Below are positions 17,929 through 27,050 of a DNA stretch of 64,000 nt, in pieces (the stretch's first letter is position 1; every line of letters begins with the position of its first letter). The DNA lies in contig NZ_JABBNB010000004.1 in NCBI RefSeq assembly GCF_012933505.1, forward strand, positions 1 through 64,000, read 5' to 3'. Under the pieces are notes generated by a model. It ran no database searches, was not told the origin of the DNA, and saw only the letters and a list, made by a program, of their open reading frames with translations. The stretch is from Gordonia asplenii (GTDB lineage Bacteria; Actinomycetota; Actinomycetes; Mycobacteriales; Mycobacteriaceae). The position numbers and the translations under genes were made by a program.

Positions 17929-19620
17929 TCACCCTTTCCATTGCGGCGGAGCGCCATTCGGCGGCATTCCTACCGTGACCGGAAAACCGTCGGCAATAGT
18001 CGCGCCCAATTCGATGAACGCATCGCGGGTGGCTCGGTCGATGAGATCGAGGTCCACCTGGGATCCCTCAGCGAGGTGGTTGTCGTACGGGATCACCTGA
18101 ACTGCACGAGTGCGCCCGAGGAAGTGTTGGGCCATCATGTCGATGTCGACCGCCGCTGAGCCCGGCTTCGACGACGATATGACGACCACCGACTGACTCA
18201 CCAAGCGTTCGTGCCCGTGATGGTTGAGCCAGTCCAGTGTCGCCGACGCGCTCTGCGCGCCGTCGATCGCCGGCGACGTCACCAAGACGATTCCGTGCGC
18301 GAGCTCCAACACACCCTTCATCGCCGAATGCATCAAGCCGGTGCCGCAATCGGTCAGCACGATGTTGTAGTGATTGCGCAGGATGTCGACGACTCGACGA
18401 TAGTCAGCCTCACTGAACGCCTCCGACACCGCCGGATCCCGTTCGGACGCAAGCACTTCCAAGCGGCTACGCGCCTGGCTGGTGTGCGCACGGACATCCG
18501 AGTACCGCACGACGTTGGGGTCGTTGAGCAGGCCACGGACATTCGACTGCGTCTGCTGCGGAACGCGGCTCGCCAGCGTTCCGAGATCGGGGTTGGCGTC
18601 GACCGCGATCACCCGATCCCCGCGCAGCGACGCGAAGATCGATCCGAGGCCGATCGTCGTAGTCGTCTTGCCGACGCCACCCTTCAGGGAGAGGACGGCA
18701 AGACGATAGTCGCCTCGGATCGGTTGCCGGACCCGCTCGATCAACGCGTCGATGTGCTGTTGGTGCGCACTATCGCCGAGATTGACGACGCCGCCGGTCG
18801 CACTGTGCACCGCCCGCCGCCATCCCGACTGCGGTGCCTTGCGCGAGCGCTGGATCAGCCGAATCTGATCCAAACCCGGTGGGGGAGTGAGGTTTCCGTT
18901 GCCTGCGGACGGGACTATCGGCTGTCCGGGGCCGGTCGGCGGCGGCTGCATGCGTTGGCGGAAGTCTCCCGACTGCGGTTGCCCGCCCGAGCCCTGCGGA
19001 GGATACGGTCGGTGTGATGGCTGCATCTGGGGTTGCGATTGCGGCGGAAATTGCGGTTGCGGTTGCGCGTAGTGCCGGGGCTGGTCATTCTGCGGACCAG
19101 GACTGAACTGCTGGGGCGTTCCGAACTGCTGCGGCGGGATCTGTGGGTGTGGTCCCGACTGCGGGAACGGCTGCATCGGAGGAGTCTGCTGCGTGGGCGG
19201 CTGATAGTGACGCGGCATCGAGGATTCGTCGGGCGCTGGGGGCAGCGGAGGAGTCGCGGGAAGCGCGGGTGCGGCCGGCTCGTCGTTGCGAGTGGTCAGT
19301 GGGATCTGCGTGGTCGTCGACGAGTCGAATGGTTCGTCGCGGACCGCGTCGACCTCAGAGTCAGCCTGGCCCCCGACCTCGTCGTCGACCTCGGCCGGGA
19401 TCCACCCACGACGCGGCGGCATCGGAGCGGGGGCCGACGGGGAGACCGCGGCGGACGGAGATTCCGTTCCCGCGTCGACGCGCTTCTCGGCGTCGACGCC
19501 GGGTTCAGCCGGCGAACCGCCAACGACTGGCGCGGATTCAGCTGCGGACGGGGCGTCGAACTCGTCGGCGTCGTCGTCGGTCAGCCAGGACGGCACTCCT
19601 GCGTGGTCGTCGCTACTCAA
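17929..19620 (-). CDS. EspI-like ESX-associated ParA/MinD-type ATPase
   Basis: A 563-residue cytoplasmic protein with a long disordered front and an ATPase body, the layout of EspI proteins of mycobacterial ESX loci. Residues 1-100 are acidic and residues about 110-250 are Pro/Gln-rich (PPTQQTPPMQPFPQSG). The ParA/MinD-type domain starts near residue 300, with a deviant Walker A KGGVGKTT at 313-320 and a following VDANPDLGTLASR switch region. In M. tuberculosis EspI is linked to control of ESX-1 by ATP level; whether that applies here is unknown. The start has a GGAGGA site 6 bases upstream. It faces the esx genes and shares its upstream region with a tiny membrane-protein gene. Confidence 0.88.
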   Translation of the reverse strand: MSSDDHAGVPSWLTDDDADEFDAPSAAESAPVVGGSPAEPGVDAEKRVDAGTESPSAAVSPSAPAPMPPRRGWIPAEVDDEVGGQADSEVDAVRDEPFDSSTTTQIPLTTRNDEPAAPALPATPPLPPAPDESSMPRHYQPPTQQTPPMQPFPQSGPHPQIPPQQFGTPQQFSPGPQNDQPRHYAQPQPQFPPQSQPQMQPSHRPYPPQGSGGQPQSGDFRQRMQPPPTGPGQPIVPSAGNGNLTPPPGLDQIRLIQRSRKAPQSGWRRAVHSATGGVVNLGDSAHQQHIDALIERVRQPIRGDYRLAVLSLKGGVGKTTTTIGLGSIFASLRGDRVIAVDANPDLGTLASRVPQQTQSNVRGLLNDPNVVRYSDVRAHTSQARSRLEVLASERDPAVSEAFSEADYRRVVDILRNHYNIVLTDCGTGLMHSAMKGVLELAHGIVLVTSPAIDGAQSASATLDWLNHHGHERLVSQSVVVISSSKPGSAAVDIDMMAQHFLGRTRAVQVIPYDNHLAEGSQVDLDLIDRATRDAFIELGATIADGFPVTVGMPPNGAPPQWKG

Positions 19621-19776
19621 GATTCCTCCCGGGGTTGTGCTCTGTGCTGCTGTTGTGCGGTTGTGTTGCGGCGGTCTCGATGACGGGACCGCGCTCCGCG
19701 CTGGTCTCTACTCGACTATCCGGTGGGCGCCGATCTCCCTACTCCACCATCTCCGCCGTTTAGTAGGATCGCCGAC

Positions 19777-19989
19777 ATGACCACTGGGGGTGACCCGCGC
19801 ACAGTCTTGCAGGCGCACCGGCTTCGCACGCAACTGGCATCGTCGGCGCTTGTCCACGGAAGTCAGCAGGCGCGTGGCCGTGACCTCGCGATCCGGCTCA
19901 TCGTGATCTCCCTGATCCTCGCGGGCGTGATTCTGGTCGGCATCATCGCCACTGGCTACATCATCGACTATTTCGCTTCTCGACGCTGA
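19777..19989 (+). CDS. Small single-pass membrane protein of the ESX locus
   Basis: A 70-residue protein: about 38 hydrophilic residues (MTTGGDPRTVLQAHRLRTQL) and one strong membrane helix (LIVISLILAGVILVGIIATGY), ending YIIDYFASRR. The ATG at 19777 has AGGA 8 bases upstream. It lies alone on the plus strand between the EspI-like gene and eccD, ending 5 bases before the eccD stop. I do not recognise a family. Its position suggests a small subunit or regulator of the ESX membrane complex, which is inference. High GC at third codon positions supports it as a real gene. Confidence 0.7.
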   Translation: MTTGGDPRTVLQAHRLRTQLASSALVHGSQQARGRDLAIRLIVISLILAGVILVGIIATGYIIDYFASRR

Positions 19990-19994
19990 TCCCC

Positions 19995-21317
19995 TCAGTT
20001 CGGCCAGAAGAAGCCGTAGATCCCCTGCCCGACGAACACGACAGGGAAGTACGCCAGCGCCAGCGGAAGGTCGATGCCGTCGAGGAATCGACGTAGCCGC
20101 GCGGCCGGAACATCGTCGAGCCCGGGCAGCTGCCCCGCCAGCACCACCGCACCGACGACCAGAGTCGCCACCACGCCGGCACCGATCACCGACGTTCCCG
20201 TCATCGAAAACCATTGCGGCACAGCGCAACCCAGTATCAAGGCGGAAACTCCCGCGGCACCCAGCATCGGCGCTACGTGTCGCACATGCGTGAAGGAACG
20301 ACTGCGCAACGCGAAAATGAGCACCAACACGATCGCGACCAGCGCCTGCTCCCACACGCCGGTGACGGCGATCGTCGCGACCACTGGCACCACCAACACA
20401 GACTCCGCCCATACCAGCCCGTCCACGACGTCGCGCCCGCGGCGCAGCCCGGCGTCGACCGCTGCGCGATCGGCCAGTTCCATCTGCTCGCTGCGTCGAA
20501 TCTGCGCCAACAGCCCTGACGACGTCAGCGCGATCCGCGGGGTCACGATGCAGCCGACGACCAGTCCGATCGACGCCCACACCGTGAACGCGGTCGGATT
20601 GGCACCGGCCGCAAACGCCGCACCCGCTATCAGGAAGAGCGCCGAGACGATCCCCGCCGCGACCATCACGGGTCGCGACCGCGCGGTCGCATACCCCGCG
20701 AACGCGACGACGGCCCCGGCAGCCGCCAATGACCAGCACAGCGGCGCCGCCACCGCAGAGGTGTGCGTGATCCGCCACACCGCCGCGCCGACGATCGGCG
20801 CGCCCGCCCAAATCAGGTAGCCCAGCGCACCCCGACGGCCGGCTATGCCCACCGCCATACATACCGCCGCAAGCACCGCGAGCGCACCGGCCACCACGGC
20901 GTCGTCGCCGGGCCGCAGATACACGAAGCCAGACCCGATGAGCATCACTGCGGCGAGCGTCGCGCTGAGCCAGCGTCGTCGAGTGTCTGGAGTCCACCGC
21001 TCGTACCCGCCGTCGACGCTGCGCTGCATTTCGGCGATCACGTCGTCGATGAACGGCGGCGGCGCGGCGTCGGGCGCTTTGGTGAGGAACAGCGTGGCAC
21101 CGTCGGAAACCGAGTGGTCGGCGAGGGAGTCGTCGAGTTCGATCGGTCCGTGAGCCGACGACGACAGCGCCCACGCCGTCGTCGGTGACGCCGCCGAGGG
21201 CCCGAACATAGAGACCACGTCGTCGATGTACTCGACCACCGGCCGGTGTGCCGGGAGGCTTATGTCCAGCTGGTTGTCATCGGCAAGGATCGTTAGTCGC
21301 ACAAAGTTTGCGGCCAT
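19995..21317 (-). CDS. eccD: EccD-type type VII secretion membrane channel component
   Basis: A 440-residue core component of the type VII secretion membrane complex. The first 85 residues form the ubiquitin-like (YukD-type) cytosolic domain (FVRLTILADDNQLDISLPAH, GATLFLTKAPD). A hydrophilic linker (PPFIDDVIAEMQ) follows, and then about eleven membrane helices up to a C-terminus at GIYGFFWPN. Length and layout match EccD4 (about 467 residues). eccC lies 3.6 kb away, but eccB, eccE and mycP are absent from the window. The gene leads a minus-strand group; 48 bases upstream is the end of a ParA-like gene. Confidence 0.9.
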   Translation of the reverse strand: MAANFVRLTILADDNQLDISLPAHRPVVEYIDDVVSMFGPSAASPTTAWALSSSAHGPIELDDSLADHSVSDGATLFLTKAPDAAPPPFIDDVIAEMQRSVDGGYERWTPDTRRRWLSATLAAVMLIGSGFVYLRPGDDAVVAGALAVLAAVCMAVGIAGRRGALGYLIWAGAPIVGAAVWRITHTSAVAAPLCWSLAAAGAVVAFAGYATARSRPVMVAAGIVSALFLIAGAAFAAGANPTAFTVWASIGLVVGCIVTPRIALTSSGLLAQIRRSEQMELADRAAVDAGLRRGRDVVDGLVWAESVLVVPVVATIAVTGVWEQALVAIVLVLIFALRSRSFTHVRHVAPMLGAAGVSALILGCAVPQWFSMTGTSVIGAGVVATLVVGAVVLAGQLPGLDDVPAARLRRFLDGIDLPLALAYFPVVFVGQGIYGFFWPN

Positions 21318-21364
21318 GGTTGTCCATCATCGCAGACCTTCGCCGAACAGGTGCAGGCAGGCGA

Positions 21365-22192
21365 TCAGCCGCGCGGTGAATCGTCCGGCTGCCCGTCAAC
21401 TGTCGCCGACGCGCAGACCCGACGCAGCAACACCGCGTAGGCCAGCAGATCGTCGGGATCGTCGGGCAGTTCGACGCTGCCCGTTCGATAGCCCGTGCTC
21501 TGCAGTTGCGGCACCGGGACGATGTCGCCGTGCGCGCACTGAGTGCGCACGGCGTCGGTGCCGCCGAGCGCGGCGATCGTCACCGCGTTGCGGCGAGCGG
21601 ATCGAGCCAGAATCGACTTCCCCTCGTGCAGCCAGCCGTGCCCGAGGTCGTCGGGGTCGCCGACCAGCAGGATGTGGGTCGCGAGGGCCGTTGCGACTGC
21701 GATCGTCGACTTCGGGACGCCACGCGGTACGTCGACGATCATCGAGGGGAACCGTCGTTTCAACTTCCACGCCGCAGACCGCAGCGAGTCGGGCGGAATT
21801 GCGCCCGGGCCGTCGAGCCAGCAAGTCGCGAGCGGGACGTCGGCGGCCATATCGAGATAATCGATCACCCGCGCTCGCTTGAGTGAGGCGTCGTGCGACG
21901 CCGCCAAGCCGATCAGATCGCCGGCGCCCGACGACGACAGCAGCTTGCGCAGCGGCTGAGACATTCCGTCGGCGTCGACCGCGACCACCGGATGCGGGAG
22001 CGTCGCTTGCATCAACAGCGCCAGCGTGGCGGTGACCGAGCTCGTGGTGGTGCGGGAATCGAGCGGCAGTACGACGACGGTCAGCGGAAGCTGCGCAGTC
22101 GGGTCGAATTCACGTTGCAGCCGGGCCAGTCGCCCCGTCGAACGCACCCCGCGCCATCGCCCCTGCCTGGACTGCCTCTGCCCCGTTCGCAC
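21365..22192 (-). CDS. ParA/EspI-like protein with a degenerate P-loop
   Basis: Resembles the ATPase half of the EspI-like protein in the same locus: a first strand LPLTVVVLPLDSRTTTSSVT where the P-loop should be, VVAVDADGMSQPLRKLL (the VDADP-like switch), and FPSMIVDVPRGVPKSTIAVA followed by ILLVGDPDDLGHGWL. The Walker A glycines and Lys are missing (LDSRTTTSS instead of KGGVGKTT), so ATP hydrolysis is doubtful. The start is uncertain. The frame stays open to a GTG at 22306 that would overlap the neighbouring lipoprotein gene, so I take the GTG at 22192 (275 residues); a GTG at 22147 is also possible. It is probably co-transcribed with eccD downstream. Confidence 0.72.
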   Translation of the reverse strand: MRTGQRQSRQGRWRGVRSTGRLARLQREFDPTAQLPLTVVVLPLDSRTTTSSVTATLALLMQATLPHPVVAVDADGMSQPLRKLLSSSGAGDLIGLAASHDASLKRARVIDYLDMAADVPLATCWLDGPGAIPPDSLRSAAWKLKRRFPSMIVDVPRGVPKSTIAVATALATHILLVGDPDDLGHGWLHEGKSILARSARRNAVTIAALGGTDAVRTQCAHGDIVPVPQLQSTGYRTGSVELPDDPDDLLAYAVLLRRVCASATVDGQPDDSPRG

Positions 22193-22239
22193 CGTGCCAG
22201 TGTACGGACCGCCACCGACACCCGGCGAAGCTATCGACG

Positions 22240-22911
22240 TCAGCTGGTCGGTGCGGGCTTTGCGGGCGACGCGGGCGCACTGCTCGCCGGCGTCGGCGAC
22301 GACCACACCACCGGCGACTGCTGGTAGTTCAGCGCGGGGTCGGTCGTCGTGTTGGCCCAGTAGATCACCGACGTCAGCGTCTTATCGGCGTCGACGACGG
22401 CGAGCTGGCACGTCGCATACGACTCGCCCGACTTCATCTTGTCCGGCGGCGTCGTGGCGACGCAGTCCTTGTTCTTCGACGGCGGCGCAACCATGAGCGC
22501 GGCCGTCTTACCGTCGACGGAACCGGCCAGACCGGTGATGTCGGGGGCCGGGGCCTCCTTGGGGTCCAGGGACGTCACGGTGAGGTAGACGTAGTAGGCC
22601 TTGCCGTCCTTGGTGGTGGAGTCGGGCACATTCGACGCCGGATTGACGCCGGTGACGGTGTACATCGCCAGCCCGGTCGTCGGGGCGAAGGTGTGAGCGG
22701 GAAGGAAAGCGCTTTGGCCCCAATGCAATCGAGTTCCGGTCGCCGTGAGCGCGGCCGGGGTTGCGGGAACCTTCACCGCCGCCGACGTCGCCACCGAACT
22801 GGTCGTCGGGCCGGTGTCCTTGTTCATCGTGCACGCCGACGTCGCGGCGAGGACGGCGAGTCCGGTGACGGAGACGGCGATGGCGCGCACGGTGGTCGGC
22901 GTCGGCTTCAT
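22240..22911 (-). CDS. Lipoprotein of unknown function
   Basis: A 223-residue predicted lipoprotein. It opens MKPTPTTVRAIAVSVTGLAV with a lipobox SAC at Cys27, then a Thr/Ser/Ala/Pro-rich spacer and a beta-rich domain with a disulphide-type pair (NKDCVATTPPD, ESYATCQLAV). It ends with a Pro/Ala/Ser-rich tail. The fold looks like the immunoglobulin-like DUF4352 type of exported actinobacterial lipoproteins, but I cannot confirm that. It starts 10 bases after the end of pgi, so it may be read through from pgi, and it lies ahead of the ParA-like and eccD genes. Confidence 0.75.
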   Translation of the reverse strand: MKPTPTTVRAIAVSVTGLAVLAATSACTMNKDTGPTTSSVATSAAVKVPATPAALTATGTRLHWGQSAFLPAHTFAPTTGLAMYTVTGVNPASNVPDSTTKDGKAYYVYLTVTSLDPKEAPAPDITGLAGSVDGKTAALMVAPPSKNKDCVATTPPDKMKSGESYATCQLAVVDADKTLTSVIYWANTTTDPALNYQQSPVVWSSPTPASSAPASPAKPAPTS

Positions 22912-22921
22912 GCGGGTAAGG

Positions 22922-24622
22922 CTACCGCGCGCGTCCGCGCTCGCCGCGATACCACCGCACCAACTCGTCGGTCGACGAATCGCCCTGCGGTCCTGGCGCG
23001 GACTCTTCGGTGATCACTCCGAGCAGCTCCTTGGCCTGCGTCTTGCCGAGTTCGACGCCCCACTGGTCGAATGGATTGATACCCCACACCGCGCCGGCGA
23101 CGAACACCTGATGCTCGTAGAGGGCGATCAACTGCCCGATCACCGACGGCGTCAGCTTGGGCGCGAGGATCGAGGTCGACGGCCGGTTGCCCGGCATCAC
23201 CTTGTGTGCGACGACGTGCGGGTCGACGCCTTCGGCGGCGATCTCGTCGGCCGTCTTGCCGAAGGCCAGCACCTTCGACTGCGCGAAGTAGTTGCTCATC
23301 AACAGATCGTGCATGGATCCCTGACCGTCCGCGGTGACCGGCAGATCGTCGGTCGGCCGGGCGAAGCCGATGAAGTCGGACGGAATCATGCGCGTGCCCT
23401 GATGCAGCAGCTGGTAGAAGGCGTGCTGCCCGTTGGTGCCCGGCTCGCCCCAGAACACTTCGCCGGTGTCGGTGATCTCGTGATGTCCGTACATGCCGAC
23501 GGATTTGCCGTTCGACTCCATCGTCAGCTGCTGCAGATAGGCCGCGAACCGCATCATGTCGTTGGAGTAGGGGAGTACCGCACGTGATCCGACGTCCCAG
23601 AAGTTGTTGTACCACAAGCCGATCAGTGCCAGGATGACCGGCGCGTTGGTCTCCAGCGGCTCGGTGCGGAAATGTTCGTCGACGATGTGGAAGCCGTCGA
23701 GGAACTCGGCGAAGCCCTCCTTGCCGACGGCCGCCATCACCGACAGGCCGATCGCCGAATCCACCGAGTAGCGTCCACCGACCCAGTCCCAGAACCCGAA
23801 CATGTTCGCCGTGTCGATGCCGAATTCCGACACCTTCTCGGCGTTGGTGCTCACCGCCACGAAGTGTTTCGCGACGGCGTCGGCGTTGCCCGTGGCGTCG
23901 AGCTCGTCCCACAACCACGTTCGCGCCGCTGCGGCGTTGGTCAGTGTCTCCAGCGTGGTGAACGTCTTGGAGGCGATGATGAAAAGGGTTGTCTCCGCGT
24001 CGAGTCCAGCCAGTGTGGCGACGATGTCGGCCGGGTCGACGTTGGAGACGAAGTGGCAACGAGGGCCGTCGGCGTAGTGCCGCAGTGCGCGGTACACCAT
24101 ATCCGGTCCCAGATCGGAACCGCCGATGCCGATGTTGACGACGTCGGTGATCGCCTTGCCGGTGAAACCGGTCCATTCGCCGCTGCGCAGTCGATCGGTG
24201 AACTGGCCCATCGCGCGCAGGACGGCGTGAACGGCGGCGACGACGTCCTGTCCGTCGACGACCAGCTCAGCGTCGGCGGGCAGCCGCAGCGCGGTATGCA
24301 GCACCGCACGGTCTTCGGAGGTGTTGATGTGTACACCGGCGAACATGGCGTCGCGCTTGTCTTCGACGCCGACCTCGCGCGCGAGACTGAACAGCAGTTC
24401 GAGGGTCTCGCGCAGCACGCGATGCTTCGAATAGTCGATGTGCAGGTCGCCGACGTCGACGAGCAGTTCACGACCGCGGGCCGGGTCGACGGCGAACACC
24501 TCCCGCAGGTGCATCGCATACACGTGCGGTTGGTGTGCGGCGAGCGCCTGCCACGATTGGGTGGATGTCACGTCCAGATCGACGTGGGCGGGGGCATCGG
24601 CGTCATGTGAGTCCAGACTCAT
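22922..24622 (-). CDS. pgi: Glucose-6-phosphate isomerase
   Basis: Interconverts glucose 6-phosphate and fructose 6-phosphate in glycolysis and gluconeogenesis. The protein of 566 residues has the full set of family motifs: [10 protein letters not shown] at 164-173, the phosphate-binding SKTFTTLET segment, [13 protein letters not shown], and the C-terminal signature [10 protein letters not shown] at 518-527 with the catalytic Lys. The ATG at 24622 is taken over one at 24652 because TAGGG lies 7 bases upstream and the product then has normal length. The order lipoprotein, pgi, aroQ on the minus strand, then uvrD1 on the plus strand, matches Rv0946c to Rv0949, apart from local insertions. Confidence 0.97.
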   Translation of the reverse strand: MSLDSHDADAPAHVDLDVTSTQSWQALAAHQPHVYAMHLREVFAVDPARGRELLVDVGDLHIDYSKHRVLRETLELLFSLAREVGVEDKRDAMFAGVHINTSEDRAVLHTALRLPADAELVVDGQDVVAAVHAVLRAMGQFTDRLRSGEWTGFTGKAITDVVNIGIGGSDLGPDMVYRALRHYADGPRCHFVSNVDPADIVATLAGLDAETTLFIIASKTFTTLETLTNAAAARTWLWDELDATGNADAVAKHFVAVSTNAEKVSEFGIDTANMFGFWDWVGGRYSVDSAIGLSVMAAVGKEGFAEFLDGFHIVDEHFRTEPLETNAPVILALIGLWYNNFWDVGSRAVLPYSNDMMRFAAYLQQLTMESNGKSVGMYGHHEITDTGEVFWGEPGTNGQHAFYQLLHQGTRMIPSDFIGFARPTDDLPVTADGQGSMHDLLMSNYFAQSKVLAFGKTADEIAAEGVDPHVVAHKVMPGNRPSTSILAPKLTPSVIGQLIALYEHQVFVAGAVWGINPFDQWGVELGKTQAKELLGVITEESAPGPQGDSSTDELVRWYRGERGRAR

Positions 24623-24709
24623 GTTTGCAACCCTATGTGGTCGGCGACTCACACGCGATGTTAGGCAAAGATTGGGCTACCGCACCCGCGCGTTCCGCTC
24701 GGGCGACCG

Positions 24710-25018
24710 CTACCGCCCCAGCGGTCCACGCCCCAATCGCAGGAGCAGCATCGCCAATGTGTGCCCCTCCTGCCCCAGTTCGGCGAACCGGTCGAGCACC
24801 TTCACCTCGCGGCTGTGTACCAGGCGAGGGCCGCCGGAAGCCATCCGTGCCGCACCGATCTTCTTCGACACCGCGGAGCGTCGTTTGATGGCGCCGAGGA
24901 TCACCGCGTCGAGGCGGTCGATCTCCAGACGTAAGACGTCGATGTCGTCGGGCAGGGCGGACACGTCGTCGTCGAGGTTGTAGGACGACAGATCGATGGG
25001 GGGCTGAGGATCGGTCAC
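24710..25018 (-). CDS. aroQ: Chorismate mutase (AroQ type)
   Basis: All-helical chorismate mutase that turns chorismate into prephenate for phenylalanine and tyrosine synthesis. The 102-residue product aligns along its length with Rv0948c of M. tuberculosis (105 residues): LRLEIDRLDAVIL, IKRRSAVSKKIGAARMASGG, RLVHSREVKVLDRF and the end LLRLGRGPLGR. The Rv0948c protein needs DAHP synthase AroG for full activity; the same Arg/Leu-rich C-terminal tail (LGRGPLGR) that contacts AroG is kept here. GTG 25018 is preferred; the frame stays open to an ATG at 25075, which would overlap the divergent membrane-protein gene. Confidence 0.92.
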   Translation of the reverse strand: MTDPQPPIDLSSYNLDDDVSALPDDIDVLRLEIDRLDAVILGAIKRRSAVSKKIGAARMASGGPRLVHSREVKVLDRFAELGQEGHTLAMLLLRLGRGPLGR

Positions 25019-25073
25019 GACAGACGATTTTGCCACGCCGCGTGCCGAGGGCGACTTGGGCGCGTCCACTACC

Positions 25074-27044
25074 ATGCGTCGAGTGATACGAGCCCACCGA
25101 TCCACCCTGTTCGTGACGCTTGGCGTGGCACTGATGGCGATTCAAGCCGCCGTGCGGATCACGCTGGTGGCGACCGGCAACTTCTATTGGGACGATCTGA
25201 TCGTCATCGGCCGGGCGTCGAGCAGTTCCATCGTCAGCCTCGATTATCTGACTCAGAACCACGACGGCCACTTCATGCCGGGAGCCTTCTTCGTCGCGGG
25301 TCTGGCGAACGAGATCGCGCCGCTGAGGTGGGCGCTTCCCGCGGCCGTACTCGTCGTCTTCTCGGTGATCGCGGCGGCGGCGGTGTGGCGGATGCTGAAT
25401 CTCGTCGCCGGATCGTCGGCCGAGGCCGGCCTGACCCGACGTCGGGTGGTGGTACTCGCTGCCTTCGCGTTCTACCTGTTCTCGCCGATGACGGTGCCGG
25501 CCTTCGTCTGGTGGTCGGCTGGGCTCAACTCGCTGCCGATGCAGGCGGCGATGGCGTGGATCGTCGGGGACGCGTTGCTGTTGTGTGCGGGCGACGTCGA
25601 TGATCGTCGACGCCGGGTGATCGTCGTGCGTTCGACGCTGATTCTGCTCGTCGGGCTGATGTTCTTCGAGAAGGCGTTGTTCATCGCGCCGGTGGCCTTC
25701 GTCGCGGCGGTCCTGTGGGTGCGCTGGCGGATGCCTGCCGCGAGCGACGGAAACGCGGCCGACGTCGCGGCTGCCTCGACCGCGCCGGCCGACACCGGGC
25801 GGCATCGACGGGTGGAGGACTCAGTGCCCGTCGCCGCTCCGCGCGTCGATTCTCGACCCACCGTCCCGACGACGCCGCTGACCGTCGCCTTCACCCGGGC
25901 TCGCGCGCTGTGGGCGGCACTCGCCGTCGTCACCGGCGTGTGGGCGGTGATCTTCCTGACCGCCACCGACGCGACGTCGGGCGGTCACTCGCTGACCCAG
26001 ACCGCGAAGCTGGTCTGGCGCACAGTGAACAACGCGATCGTTCCGGCGCTGATCGGTGGTCCGTGGATATGGGATCGATGGATACCGTCGCCGCCGATGG
26101 CGGCCGCGCCGATCTGGTTGATCGCACTCGGTTGGGCCGCGGTCGTCGCGGCAGGCGTCTTCGCGCTGCTGCGATTCCGCGGAGCCGCGGCGGTATTCGC
26201 TTGTGCCGCAATCTACGTCGTCGGGGCGCAGGTGCCGGTGATGTGGAATCGGTCGGCGGTCACGACGGCATTGGAACTCGCCGAGGCGCTGCGGTATCTG
26301 CCCGACGCCGCGATGGTCCTCGCGATTGCCATTGTGCTGGTGGCGATTTCGCCCCCGCGTGAACAGGTCGGCGCCACGGCGCAGCCGCACCGTCGGGTCG
26401 CGGTCCCGATTGCAGCGACAGTCGTTGCCGCACTTGCTATTTCATCTCTGTGGACCACTGTGACATTCGGGCGATCCTGGCATGACAATCCGACCGGAGC
26501 GTACCTGGCGAATGGTCGGGCGGCGTTCGCCGAACATCCCGACTTCCCGATGTTCGATCAGGCGGTCCCACTGGAAGTGCTGCTGCCCGTTACCTTCCCG
26601 GACAATCAGATCAGCCGGGTGTTCGGCGGCCTGCGGCACGGACCGACGATCGTCACGTCGACGTCGAACCTGATGGTGCTCGACACCAAGGGCCGACTGG
26701 TGCCGGGCGGAGTGACCAGCGCCCGACTCTTCGACGCCGGGGCGGGCACCTGCCGACGTCCAGAAGTGCGTGGACCACGCGCGATTCGGCTCAACGGCCC
26801 ATTGGTGCAGTGGTCGTGGACGGTCGCCCTGAGCTACTGCGCGAACACCGCGGGTGTCGCCGAGCTGCGGTTGGGCGACGGCGCACCCGTGCGCTTCCTC
26901 GTCGACGCCGGTCTGCACGTCGTCTACCTCCAGCTCGCCGGGCATGGCAGTGCGTTGGAGTTGTCGCCGCGCAGCCCCGGCCTCACCCTGCACACCGGTG
27001 CCGGCCGAGTCGGGGAAGTGGCCGAGGCGAAACTGCTGGGCTAG
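25074..27044 (+). CDS. Multi-pass membrane protein, GT-C-like
   Basis: A 656-residue protein with about ten to twelve membrane helices and a soluble C-terminal domain of roughly 160 residues. After the first helix comes a loop with YWDDLIVIGRASS and a HDGHFMPG motif; an acidic pair at this place is typical of GT-C glycosyltransferases that use polyprenyl-linked sugars. A hydrophilic insert lies near residues 225-270. The C-terminal part is beta-rich (ELRLGDGAPVRFLVDAG), perhaps an extracytoplasmic sugar-binding domain. The function is inferred from layout only; the family seems common in Gordonia-like genomes. The ATG at 25074 is used. The gene converges on a minus-strand gene across a repeat-filled gap. 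Confidence 0.7.
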   Translation: MRRVIRAHRSTLFVTLGVALMAIQAAVRITLVATGNFYWDDLIVIGRASSSSIVSLDYLTQNHDGHFMPGAFFVAGLANEIAPLRWALPAAVLVVFSVIAAAAVWRMLNLVAGSSAEAGLTRRRVVVLAAFAFYLFSPMTVPAFVWWSAGLNSLPMQAAMAWIVGDALLLCAGDVDDRRRRVIVVRSTLILLVGLMFFEKALFIAPVAFVAAVLWVRWRMPAASDGNAADVAAASTAPADTGRHRRVEDSVPVAAPRVDSRPTVPTTPLTVAFTRARALWAALAVVTGVWAVIFLTATDATSGGHSLTQTAKLVWRTVNNAIVPALIGGPWIWDRWIPSPPMAAAPIWLIALGWAAVVAAGVFALLRFRGAAAVFACAAIYVVGAQVPVMWNRSAVTTALELAEALRYLPDAAMVLAIAIVLVAISPPREQVGATAQPHRRVAVPIAATVVAALAISSLWTTVTFGRSWHDNPTGAYLANGRAAFAEHPDFPMFDQAVPLEVLLPVTFPDNQISRVFGGLRHGPTIVTSTSNLMVLDTKGRLVPGGVTSARLFDAGAGTCRRPEVRGPRAIRLNGPLVQWSWTVALSYCANTAGVAELRLGDGAPVRFLVDAGLHVVYLQLAGHGSALELSPRSPGLTLHTGAGRVGEVAEAKLLG

Positions 27045-27050
27045 GTGCCG

